64,000 nucleotides of DNA, taken from Lewinellaceae bacterium (GTDB lineage Bacteria; Bacteroidota; Bacteroidia; Chitinophagales; Saprospiraceae). The notes below the pieces were generated by a model that saw only the letters and a list, made by a program, of their open reading frames with translations, was not told the origin of the DNA and searched no databases. The first letter of the stretch is position 1. Each line of letters starts with the position of its first letter. The stretch lies in NCBI GenBank assembly GCA_020636045.1, contig JACJYP010000005.1, positions 248,001-312,000 of the forward strand, in the 5' to 3' direction. The position numbers and the translations under genes were made by a program. This document shows positions 25,101-34,700 of this stretch, one piece after another.

Positions 25101-28100
25101 GTACAAGTGATCAGTCCATCAGCCCCGGCATCTGCGATCGGATAAACGGCGTCGGAATTCACGTTCATGGCGTCGGTAGCGGTGCATCCGTTTCCGGTAT
25201 CAGTCACGACCAAAGTATAGGCTCCTGGCACGCTGACTACCGGCTGATAATCACTTTGATTGCCTGCGTTGATCCCCGGACCGTTCCACAGGTAAGTAAA
25301 ATCGGCGCCGGAGGACGAGTTGCCTCCGATCGTTGTATTTGAGTTCACGCAATCAATGGTCGGGTCGTTCCCTGCGTCGGCAACAGGCGGTAAAATATCT
25401 TCCGATACATTCACCTGTGACGAAGAACTGCACATATTGCCGTTATTGGTGATCTGCAAGGTATACACACCCGCAACATCTACCACTGGCATGATGTCGT
25501 TTTGATTGGCAGGTGTAATGCCCGGACCACTCCACAAAATACCGAACCCGGGACCGTTGCTCGAAGCGGATGCGTCGAGTGTGTCGGTGGCGTTGTTATA
25601 ACAATTCAACACCAGGTCTGCGCCTGCAGAAGCGGCGGGCGCAACGGTATCGATCGAAATTACTACAACATCCGTATTTACGCAGTTATTGGAAGTGTTC
25701 GTAACCGTAACCGTGTAGTTGCCGGGGAGCCCTATGTTCGACGGGTTCTGAATAGTGGCGTTTCCGGCATTGATGCCGGGGCCGGACCATTGATAGGTAA
25801 TGTCCGGGCCGGAAGCAGAGCCCGAAGCATTGATGTTTACAGCATTAACGCTGCAATTCAATACAAGGTCAGGACCAGCATTTGCTGCCGGTAAATTGGC
25901 ATCCTGCATCACAAGCACCTGATCGGTCGCCGTGCATCCGTTTGCCGGGTCGGTTACCTGCAAGGTATACGTATCCGGAACTGTGACCACAGGATTTTGC
26001 AGGGTGGCATTGTTGGCGCCAATCCCCTGGCCCATCCACAGATAACTTACGTTTGCCGGGCTACCCGATCCGCTCAATGCGATACCGTTGGGCGTGCTGC
26101 ATGTCAATGTCGTGTCCATCCCGGCATCGACGACAGGTGGCGTAATATTAATAGCAATTACACTCGTATCGGTAGAAGTGCAACCCGTCATCGTATTTGT
26201 TACGGTCAATACATATGTACCGGATTGGTTAACGACCGGGTTGTACTGGTTCTGATTTCCGGCATTGATACCCGGGCCGGTCCACAGCGCCGAATAATCG
26301 GGGCCCTGACTGGAACCCGCACCGCCCAGTGCAACAGTCTGAGTTGCACAGGTGATGGTATTGTCTGCGCCGGCATTTGCTACCGGCGGAATGATACTTG
26401 AGGTGACCACAACAGTATCCTGACTGGAGCAGCCGTTCGCACTGTTGGTCACGGTAAGGATATAAGTGCCGGCCTGGTCAACCGTAGGGGTCGGGTTGTT
26501 CTGGTTGCCGGCGTTTATGCCGGGCCCGGTCCATAAATAGTCCGGGGGCGCGCCGCCTGTATTTCCAGAACCATTTAGTACAACACTGGTTTGCTGGCAA
26601 CTGATCGCCTGATCGGCGCCGGCGTCGGCCGTCGGGATGTTAACATCCTGCATAACCGTCGCAGTGGCCGTATTCGTGCATCCGTTGGCGGTATTGGTTA
26701 CGACTACGGTGAAGGTTCCCGTGCAATTTACGACCGGGTTTTGATTATTCTGGTTCGAGGCATTGATGCATGGCCCCGACCAGGAATACGACGCTTGCGA
26801 CGCATTCGTCGAACTTGAAAGCGACAAGGTCTGCTGTGCGCAAGTCAGGGTGCCGCCAGTGGCGCTAACCTGTGGAGGCGTATTGTCACCGGAAACGGTA
26901 GCCGTCGCCGTCGAACTGCACCCATTGACCGGGTTTGTAACGGTGACGGTATAACTGCCCGTTTGTGAGACGACCGGATTTTGCAGATTCTGGTTAGCAG
27001 GAGTGATGCCCGGACCGCTCCATTGATAATTCACGCTGTTCGTGGGCGAACTTGCCATTAGAGTGACCGATGAAGCAGTACAGGTAATATTGCCGCCGTT
27101 TACCGATGCACCTGGAGGCGTTAAATTTGCAGGGACAGAAACGGTAGCAGTGTCCTTGCAGGAAGCGGTTCCAAGTGTATTGGTCACGATGAGGTTATAG
27201 GTACCACCCGTGTTTACCATTTGCGTCGTCTGGTTTCCAATTGGCGTCCAGGTGGCGTTGGTCCAGGTGTAAGAGGCGGTTGGAGCGGTTGTAGACCCCG
27301 TGCTGGTCAATGTCAGGCTCGGGTTATTGCAATTGATCATTTGTACCGGTCCGATAACGGCATTCGCCGGAATAGTGATCACATTGAATTGAACAATACT
27401 ATCGCATCCCTGAAAAGATTCGAGTACCTCCTGAAACGGGCCGCCGGTATTGCAGTAAGTGTTTCCATTTACGACCAGACAAGAGCCTTCGCAGGTGTAA
27501 AGTGTTCCGATGTTCGTCTTGATCTGGGATTTGAGTACGATCTTTTGTTTAACAAGGCTATCACACCCTAAGTATGAATCATAAGGTGTAGAAGTCAGGT
27601 TGTAAGTGCCTGGTGTACTGTATGTTGTAAATGGCTGCTCATCCCAGGTGAACGGAAGGTCTTCAAAACAAACGACTACATCGGGCTTGATTGTCGGCGG
27701 AATGGGCTGATTGATCACGTTCAGACACGACATAAGCGGCGTTGAACAGGCGTTGCCCACTTTTACACATACTGTGCCGCCGGCGTTTCCAAATGTAACG
27801 GTGATGCTTGTGCCGTCCGGCGCCGGCAGGGTCACGTTATTGGTATTGCCGCCATTGATCTTGGAACCGGCCGGTGCAGTCCATTGATAATACCCGGCGC
27901 CATAGGCTTCCGGTATGGTATACACCACTTCCGCCCCCGGGCATACAACGGTAGGGCCTTGCGGCACAGCAGGCTGGGCCGGGGCCGGAGGTGATACGGA
28001 ACCGTCAAGCACCTCAATTTCATAGTCGCATACATCGGCAACCCACCCGTCGATCATGAGGTAATAGGTCTGACCGGGAATAAAATTGCTGTAGGAAAGG

Positions 28101-28486
28101 GTCAATGGCTGCCCGCCACCACCGCCGGAACCTCCGTTGCATACGAGTGCATCGTCCTGGCAGTTGGCAAAAAAAGCGGCTTGCAAGCCGTCGCCGTTCA
28201 TGCAGTTGCTTGTCGCGATGTTAATGGTGATCGATTCTGTACCTGCGACAAAGCCGAACCACTGGTCATTATGGATGGTAATTTGTCCGCATACCGTGTT
28301 GCCTCCGGAGGGGAAACCGGCGTTGTTGCCCATATACCCGTCGAAATTACAGTAGACGCAAGTGGATGCGCATGCAGGCGCCCCGGGAGGCGGAGGGGTG
28401 GGGCAGGGCGGAGTGACTTGGGCTTGAAGGGTTTGATGGCACAAATGGAGTGTAGCGAACAGGATCAGTAGTATAAATCTATTCAT
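22133..28486 (-). CDS. Giant surface protein 1: about 18 Ig-like repeats, SprB-type repeat, CHU_C-type domain
   Basis: 2,117 residues from the ATG at 28486, which gives a signal peptide (MNRFILLILFATLHLCHQTLQA). Parts in order: a Cys-rich N-terminal module (ACASTCVYCNFDGYMG); a region with PKD-like features and GCDSLV-type cysteines to about residue 400; about 18 tandem Ig/PKD-like repeats of roughly 80 residues (about 400-1860) with the pattern ADAGADQxLTC ... SWSGPGINAGNQN ... GTYTLTVTNxxNGC; one SprB-type repeat (IRCFGESNGFISVGDVAGG); and a C-terminal gliding-motility-associated domain (IFDRWGSSVF ... KGDVTVLR). Each repeat has two Cys, probably one disulfide. Export by the T9SS and surface display as an adhesin-like fibre are inferred. 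No -7/-33 promoter was recognised upstream. Confidence 0.88.
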   Translation of the reverse strand: MNRFILLILFATLHLCHQTLQAQVTPPCPTPPPPGAPACASTCVYCNFDGYMGNNAGFPSGGNTVCGQITIHNDQWFGFVAGTESITINIATSNCMNGDGLQAAFFANCQDDALVCNGGSGGGGGQPLTLSYSNFIPGQTYYLMIDGWVADVCDYEIEVLDGSVSPPAPAQPAVPQGPTVVCPGAEVVYTIPEAYGAGYYQWTAPAGSKINGGNTNNVTLPAPDGTSITVTFGNAGGTVCVKVGNACSTPLMSCLNVINQPIPPTIKPDVVVCFEDLPFTWDEQPFTTYSTPGTYNLTSTPYDSYLGCDSLVKQKIVLKSQIKTNIGTLYTCEGSCLVVNGNTYCNTGGPFQEVLESFQGCDSIVQFNVITIPANAVIGPVQMINCNNPSLTLTSTGSTTAPTASYTWTNATWTPIGNQTTQMVNTGGTYNLIVTNTLGTASCKDTATVSVPANLTPPGASVNGGNITCTASSVTLMASSPTNSVNYQWSGPGITPANQNLQNPVVSQTGSYTVTVTNPVNGCSSTATATVSGDNTPPQVSATGGTLTCAQQTLSLSSSTNASQASYSWSGPCINASNQNNQNPVVNCTGTFTVVVTNTANGCTNTATATVMQDVNIPTADAGADQAISCQQTSVVLNGSGNTGGAPPDYLWTGPGINAGNQNNPTPTVDQAGTYILTVTNSANGCSSQDTVVVTSSIIPPVANAGADNTITCATQTVALGGAGSSQGPDYSALWTGPGINAGNQNQYNPVVNQSGTYVLTVTNTMTGCTSTDTSVIAINITPPVVDAGMDTTLTCSTPNGIALSGSGSPANVSYLWMGQGIGANNATLQNPVVTVPDTYTLQVTDPANGCTATDQVLVMQDANLPAANAGPDLVLNCSVNAVNINASGSASGPDITYQWSGPGINAGNATIQNPSNIGLPGNYTVTVTNTSNNCVNTDVVVISIDTVAPAASAGADLVLNCYNNATDTLDASASSNGPGFGILWSGPGITPANQNDIMPVVDVAGVYTLQITNNGNMCSSSSQVNVSEDILPPVADAGNDPTIDCVNSNTTIGGNSSSGADFTYLWNGPGINAGNQSDYQPVVSVPGAYTLVVTDTGNGCTATDAMNVNSDAVYPIADAGADGLITCTQANIVLDGAASSSGANIQIDWSGPDITPANQNLVSPAVALPGTYILSVTNTQNSCISTDTVLVDENTTPPVASAGQDLHLDCQLTSVVLDGMLSDTGAMIVYMWNGPAINAGNQNEQSPAIDQPGVYTLLVTDAENGCTAQDDVAITQDTVAPIANAGADFTLNCAQSSLAIDGAASSSGPDFTYLWQGPDINTANFDLQNPVVSDSGTYILIVTNTQNNCTATDEVYVALDADPPAADAGVDQTLTCASDTLQLDGSLSASGAAITYSWSGPGIVQGQQNNASPDVFAPGNYTLTVLNTLNGCSQTDIVIVGSDFIPPVADAGDDQVLTCANSATGVTLQSGSSSTGPDFTLLWSGPGINTVNQGQASPTVLTTGTYTLLITNTVNGCTSTDIVIVGQDQNLPVADAGPDQTITCTDTEVVLDASGSSSPGSTLLYEWSGPDINAGNQNQQLPSVSLSGTYTLTVTNPDSGCQASDEVEVLLDNQPPQIQIATDTITCDDPQGVLSVTSSLPNSTYSWSGPGINPGNMALATLPVGEPGLYNVTVTAPNGCTQSNAVQMFVDADFPEGAAEGAELNCYNSGMATISGQVITPGASYSWSGPGNFQSDQLQANVTIAGNYVFTIVSPNGCPREIEVEVTQDFALPQVVASVSELLDCNTNSLTINTSGTSVGPVYTYAWSTAGGNIASGANGLAPVVDEPGTYTLVVSNNINGCKDSTSVLVAIDPSVPTAFDLNIQNIRCFGESNGFISVGDVAGGTEPFIFSIDGNTGSQNNQFTGLTAGSYTLSMEDANGCLLDTVVMITEPGELLVDLGPDIEVQLGEEATVLALVSNSTPLQSLSWNYAPNCDSTTSDCLEFSYVPTQSYRHAITVIDSNGCVARDQVYVIVKKNRLVYVPNIFHPGSSDPLNYQLMIQGGTGVAKIRQWQIFDRWGSSVFVAEDFLPNDPDVAWDGRVRGDDANPGVYTWFAEIEFVDGEVELFKGDVTVLR

Positions 28487-28660
28487 GAAACACAATGGGA
28501 TTTGACGACCGGCCGTATTTCGTTCGGCTGTTTTTGGGTCAAACTCCACAGGTCCGGTCAAAATGAAAAACACGATTAAAAAAAGAATTCTAACTCAAGA
28601 TGCCGCAAAATCGTCAAACGCTTTCTATCCGCAGCATTTTCTACCGTATTCTAACAGGAA

Positions 28661-28689
28661 CCCCCCGAAGTTTTTTAAACGTCGGGGGG
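28661..28689 (-). terminator. GC-rich hairpin after giant protein 2
   Basis: CCCCCCGA (28661-28668) and TCGGGGGG (28682-28689) form a perfect 8-bp stem around a T-rich loop, 30 bp past the stop of the 2,192-residue gene on the minus strand. The downstream sequence (GGTTCCTG) has only a weak T-run. The rest of the 233-bp gap 28487-28719 shows no gene. Confidence 0.65.
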
Positions 28690-28719
28690 CCCAATTAGTA
28701 TGCTATGTACATGATCGTG

Positions 28720-31700
28720 TTAACGATACAGCGTTACGTCGCCCTTGTACAAAATGGTTTCGCCATCCTTGAACAGGATTTCGGCATAGTAGACAAATAC
28801 TGCGGGTGTGGCTTTGTCTCCGCGTACCGTGCCATCCCAGCCCGAACTGATGTCGTTGGGCAGGAAGTCGTAATACTCGTGCACCAAAGCCCCCCAGCGG
28901 TCAAATACCTGGAACGACTTGATCAGTTCCACATCTTCACCGCCGAAGATCATAAAGAGCGAGTTATTGTCCTGTGACTCGGGATAGAAGATGTTCGGAA
29001 TGTAAACCAACCGCTTCTTGTTGACGATGACGAGCCGGTCGTCGCTTGCCCTGCAGCCGTTAGAGTCTACTACTGTAAGCCTGTAACGGAACGAATTTAG
29101 CGGCAGGAACTCACAGTTGTCGCAGAAAATGGAGTCCAGGAATCCTGCCGGTGTAACGATCGTTTGCACGATCCTGTCCGGATAGTTTACGGTATTGTCC
29201 AGCGACAGCGACAGATACTGGCCGAGGTGTACCGTAGTATCGGGACCCAGTTCGACGATCAGTTCGTCAGGCTCCGTCAGTGTAAAACTGGTTTCATATT
29301 CACAGCCGATAGCATCCTGAATAAGCAGAATGTGATCGCCCGGAGGCAACGCTGTAAATACTGTGCTTTGAGTAAATGGCTGATTATCAATGGAGAACGC
29401 GTATGGCGGTGTGCCGCCTTCCACCGAATTGATCGCCAGGGCTCCGTCTGTTTTGCCGAAGCAGGAAATATCCCGCGGGTCTAAAACGGCGCCTGTCGGC
29501 GTCGATGGATCGATCTCCACGTCCACATCTTCGGTCGTGGTACATCCGTTCTGAAGGTTCGTGACCACCACCAGATAGTTACCGGGTTGGTCTACCTGCG
29601 GGTTCTGTGTATTGGCTCCGGAGATAATATTTCCGTCAGCCGTATTCCACTGGTAGATGTAGCTGCCGGGTGTCGGCACACTTGCATTGAGTCCTACCTG
29701 CAAGGTAACACAGTTCAGTTCGTTAGGCGTACCCACGATCACAGCGGGACCTTGCGTATCGTCGATCACCGTTCCGCTCGTTACGTTCGAACATCCGTTT
29801 TGGGCAGTTACAACCACAGTGTAGTTGCCGGGCACGGTAATGGTCGGGTTTTGCTGGGTCGAGTTAAAGTTACCCGGACCCGTCCACGACCATGTGACGT
29901 TGGGATTGTTGGAAGTAGCAGTCAGTTGAAGACTTGCCACGTCACAGGAAATAGTGCCTGTGGTGATGCTCAACTGCGGAATACTGGCATCCGGTACCAC
30001 CTGGATCGTTACAGAAGAAGTACATCCGTTGGAACCGGTGGTGATCAGCGTATAGGCGCCTGTTTGGTTTACCGACGGGTTTGGCAGGTTGGACGTGAAT
30101 CCACCCGGGCCACTCCACTGGAACGATGCACCTGCGGTGGGCGAACTGCCTGTGATCGTACCTGTTGTCATGGTGCAGGTAAGCGTATCACCGGCGGCAC
30201 TCGCTCCCGGAGGCGTAATGTTCTGGATCAAATTGTAGGTGAACGACGCAGTACATCCGCTTTGAGCAGTGGCAACTACCGTGTAGTTACCGGGCGCCGA
30301 AGTACTCGGGTCTTCCATAGTGGAAGTAAAGTTGTTCGGGCCTGTCCACTGGAACGTTACGTTCGGTGTGGTTGTCGTTGCGTTCAGTGTAATGTTTTGT
30401 ACAGCACATGTGAGCGAGTCGGCTGTAACTGCAATATCCGGTACTGTCGGGTCCTGTGTCACATCGGTTGTCGTCTGACTGGTACAGCCATTCACGGGGT
30501 TGGTGACCACGAGGGTATATGTGCCCGGGTTGGTCACACTCGGATTCTGCTGTGATGATGTGAAGGAACCGGGACCCGTCCAGGCATAAGCAACACCCGG
30601 GGTCGTAGAACCGCCTTGCAGGGTAATGGTCGGGAAGTTACAGTTCAGCAGGCCACCTGTAGCCGTAATACTCTGCGGGGACTGAATATCCTGCGGAATA
30701 TTGATATCCGGCTGAGAAATGCAGCCATTCACGGCCGTTACGAGATATTCATATGTTCCCGGCTGCGAAACGGTAATGGTATCCAGGGTAGATGTGAATC
30801 CACCCGGGCCCGACCATACACCCGTGGCGCCGGGTGTGGAGATTGAGCCGACAATCGTAACATCCTGTATGGCGCAGGTGAGTGTACCGCCTCCTGTGAT
30901 CAGCACCTGCGGCGACTGTGTATTTTGTTCTACAAAAGCAGTTGCTGTAGAAGTACAGCCGTTCAGGCCGGTCACCGTCAATACATAATTACCGTTCACG
31001 GAAACGGTCGGATTTTGCTGATTCGAGTTAAAGCCATTCGGCCCTGTCCAGGCATATGCTGCGCCTGTAGTGACCGAATTACCCTGGATCAGCGCATCAC
31101 CTGAAATACAATCGATCGTATCACCCGTTGCAGCGGCATCGGGTGGTGTAATGTCCTGAAGGACGGCCACGCTATCTACAGAAGTACAACCGTTCGGACC
31201 GGTCGCGGTCACAATGTAGGTACCCGGAGCGGTAGTAGTCGTCATCGCTGTGGAAGCGCTGAAGTTCGGACCCGTCCACGCAAACGTAGCGCTGTTGGTG
31301 GGTGAAGTACCGTTCAGATCGGTAGAAAGATCGTCGCAATCAAGGTCGTTGCTCGAAACAGCGGCTGCGCCCGGCGGTACTACGTCCAGATCTACAATGG
31401 CCGTAGTAACAGAAGTACAACCATTGGGGCCGGTTACCGTAAGCGTATATGTGCCATCGGCATTGACATTCGGATCTTCCAACATCGAAGTAAAGTTGTT
31501 GGGTCCGGTCCAGTCATACAGGGCGCCCGGTGTCGATGAGCCGCCGTCCAGATTGATATCGGTAATGGCGCAAGTAAGCGTACCGCCTGCTGCCGATGCA
31601 TCCGGTTCGGTAATGTCCTGATTTACAGTAGCCTGTATTTGTGAAGTACAGCCGTTTGCCAATGTAGCAATCAACGTATATACACCCGGGTCCGTCACGG

Positions 31701-34700
31701 CAGGATCTTCATCGGAAGAAGTAAAGCCGGCCGGCCCGGTCCAGGCGAGGTTTTGCAGCGGCGAACCGCTCGCGTTGACGGTAGCCTGGATATTTACCAT
31801 AGTGGCAGAGCATGTCAGGATATCTGGTGCCGATGCCAGCAAGACTGCTGTCACCGTATCGATGCCTACTATTGCTGTACTTGTGCTCGTACATCCGTTG
31901 GCATTACTTGTGATAGTCACCACATAACTGCCATTCAGGCTGACAGTCGGATTCTGGAGATTGGAAGTGAAACCGCCCGGACCACTCCAGTTGTAAGTAA
32001 CATCCATTACCGGAGAACTGGAAGAGATGGGCAGTTGGGGGTTGTTGCAATCCAGGGTATCGCCGGTGGCGGAGGCCCCCGGAGGATTAATATCCTGGGC
32101 AACGGTTACCGTAATGGCATCCGTGCAGCCGTTTACTGCAGTTACAGTAAGGATATAGTCGCCGGGTTCGGAAACGCTCGGGTTCTGGTTGGCAGAAACA
32201 AAGCCGCCCGGTCCCGTCCATGCATAATCAACCTGCTGGTTGGCGTTGCCGTTCAATACCAGCGAAGTAAGAGCGCAAGTCAGCGTTCCCGTCGTGGAAG
32301 AAGCGACAGGAGCGTTCTGATCGGCCAAAACATCCGTGATCGCAACTGAGGTACAGCCGTTTACCGGATTGGTAACAACAAGCGTATACTGGCCGTCGTC
32401 GGTGATCTGCGGGTTCTGGTCACTGGAAGTGAACATATTCGGACCTGTCCACGACCACGAAACGCCACCTGTCGGAGAGTCTCCTGTGAGCGTAAAGCTC
32501 GGAGTGGTGCAAGTGAGCGTACCGCCGGTTGCGGTAGCACCCGGTTCGTCGACATTCAGCGCTACGATCGCTTCCGCCTGTGCAGAACATCCGTTGCTGG
32601 GGTTCGATACCGTAAGCGTATAAGTACCATCGACGGAAACCGTCGGGTCTTCAAGATTCGAGGTAAAGCCGCCCGGGCCTGACCACATCAGGATAACGCC
32701 GGGAGTAACGGAACCGCCATCCAGCACGATTGCCGTATCGGCGCAGGTGATGGTACCGCCCGTTGCAGATACGTTGGGCACATTAGCGTCAGGATCCACT
32801 GTTGCTGTAGCCGTGGACGTACATCCGTTTGCAGGATTGGTGACGGTTAGTATGTACGGACCGGTGTTCGACACCGTCGGGTTTTGCTGCGGATAAACAT
32901 TGCCGCTTGGCCCCACCCAGGAGTATGTAACCCCGGCGGTGCCGGAACTACCCGTAATGACGGTATTTGTCGAGCTGCAAGTGATGATGCCACCTGTAGC
33001 GCCTGCCCCCGGAGGAGTGAAATCACCTATTACCGTTGCCGTGGCAGTGCTGGTACAACTGTTGTTGGGATCTGTGACAGTCAGAATATAATCGCCGATA
33101 TCGCTGATCATCGGATTCTGGTCGCCGGAGTTGAATCCGTTCGGACCGGTCCACGAATAAGTGGCGCCCGGTGTGATAGAGTTGCCGTTGATTACGATGC
33201 TGGGAGAACCGCAATTGGCAGTTCCGCCTGTGGCGCTGGCATCAGGAGGCATCGTGTCGCCGGCAATATCAACCGTAGCTGTACTCGTACATCCGTTTGA
33301 ATTATTGGTAACGGTGACAGTGTAAGTGCCGGCTGTATTGGCAGGAGGGCTTTGCGCAGTCGAGGTAAAACTGTTGGGGCCGCTCCAGTCATAGGTCACT
33401 CCGGAGCCAGGAGTGGCGCTCAACGTGACAACGGGAGTTGGGCAAGTGATATCGCCACTTACGCTGGCTGTCGGGGTTGGAGGTGTGTCATTAAGAGCCA
33501 CCACTGCTGTTGCCGTACTGGTGCAATTGTTGGTGGGGTTGGTTACCACAACAGTGTAGGTGCCCTGCACGGTAACCGTCGGATTTTGCATGCTTGAGGT
33601 AAAGCCACTAGGCCCTGTCCACGCAAATGTGGCGCCTGTTACGTTGGCTGATGCCATGATCTGAAGAGATGTCAAAGCACAAGTCAGGGTACCACCGGTT
33701 GTATTGACGGTCGGTGGAGTTGTATTACCCGTAACAGTGGCGGTTGTCGAATTCGTACATCCAGTGCTGTTGTCAGTCACGACTACTGTATAAGTGCCTG
33801 ATGCAGAAACAGTTGGATTTTGATCGGTTGAAGTAAAGCCGTTTGGCCCCGTCCATGCAAAAGTCGGGTTGGAAGCATTCGTAGTGGAGTTCAGCACCGT
33901 AGTGGCGCCGCCGCAACCAATAGTTCCGTTTGTGGCGGTAATGGTCGGCATTGCCGTATTACCTGTAACAACGATCGTGTCAGTAGACGTACAAAGGTTG
34001 CCACCGGCTGAAGCCGTTACCGTTAATACATACGTGCCTGCCTGGGTTACCGTAAGGGAGTTGCCGGTACCTACGACCTGCTGAGACGGCAGCACTTTCC
34101 ATATTTTGCTGCCGGGGGAAGGGCCGGAGGTCAAGGTAACCGAAGTAGTTACACATGAGAGGTTGCCGCCTCCAATGATCTGAGCCTCAGGGCTCAACAG
34201 CAAAATGGAAAAGTTGATGATACTGTCGCAACCCTGGTACGAGGTACAGGTATGGCTGAAGTTACCGCCGTCGCAGTATTCTTCACCGCAGATGGTAATA
34301 CAGCTGCCTGCACAGATCGTTTGCGGCGGCAGTGTCTTGATGAGCGGCGGTTTTACTGTAACGAATTGTTTTACAATACTATCGCAACCCTGATAAGAGG
34401 TATATGTATTGGAATAAGTACCTGTGTTGAACACAAATTGTCCCCATGGAAGTTCATAGGGAGCCTCCTCGGCACAAATCACGGCCGGCTGAAGTTGTGT
34501 GTCCGGAATTTTCTCGATCTGGATGGTTTTACAAACGATCGGATTGTCCTGATCACAGGAGTTGACCGCTTGTACACACACCTGGATCGATGTAGGAGGA
34601 GGTGCGTTCGGTGGCGCTGTGATGGTCACCACGTTACCCCCCGGAGCAGAAGTTGTCACGGGAGAGGGCTGGCCGTTGATCAAAGCGCCTCCGGTAGCAG

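Noticed and set aside
28340..28370. Radical SAM-like CxxxCxxC motif at the N-termini of giants 1 and 2 (CASTCVYC and CSSTCIYC).
   Set aside because: It lies directly after a secretion signal in an extracellular protein without the radical SAM barrel; the cysteines are more likely disulfide-bonded.
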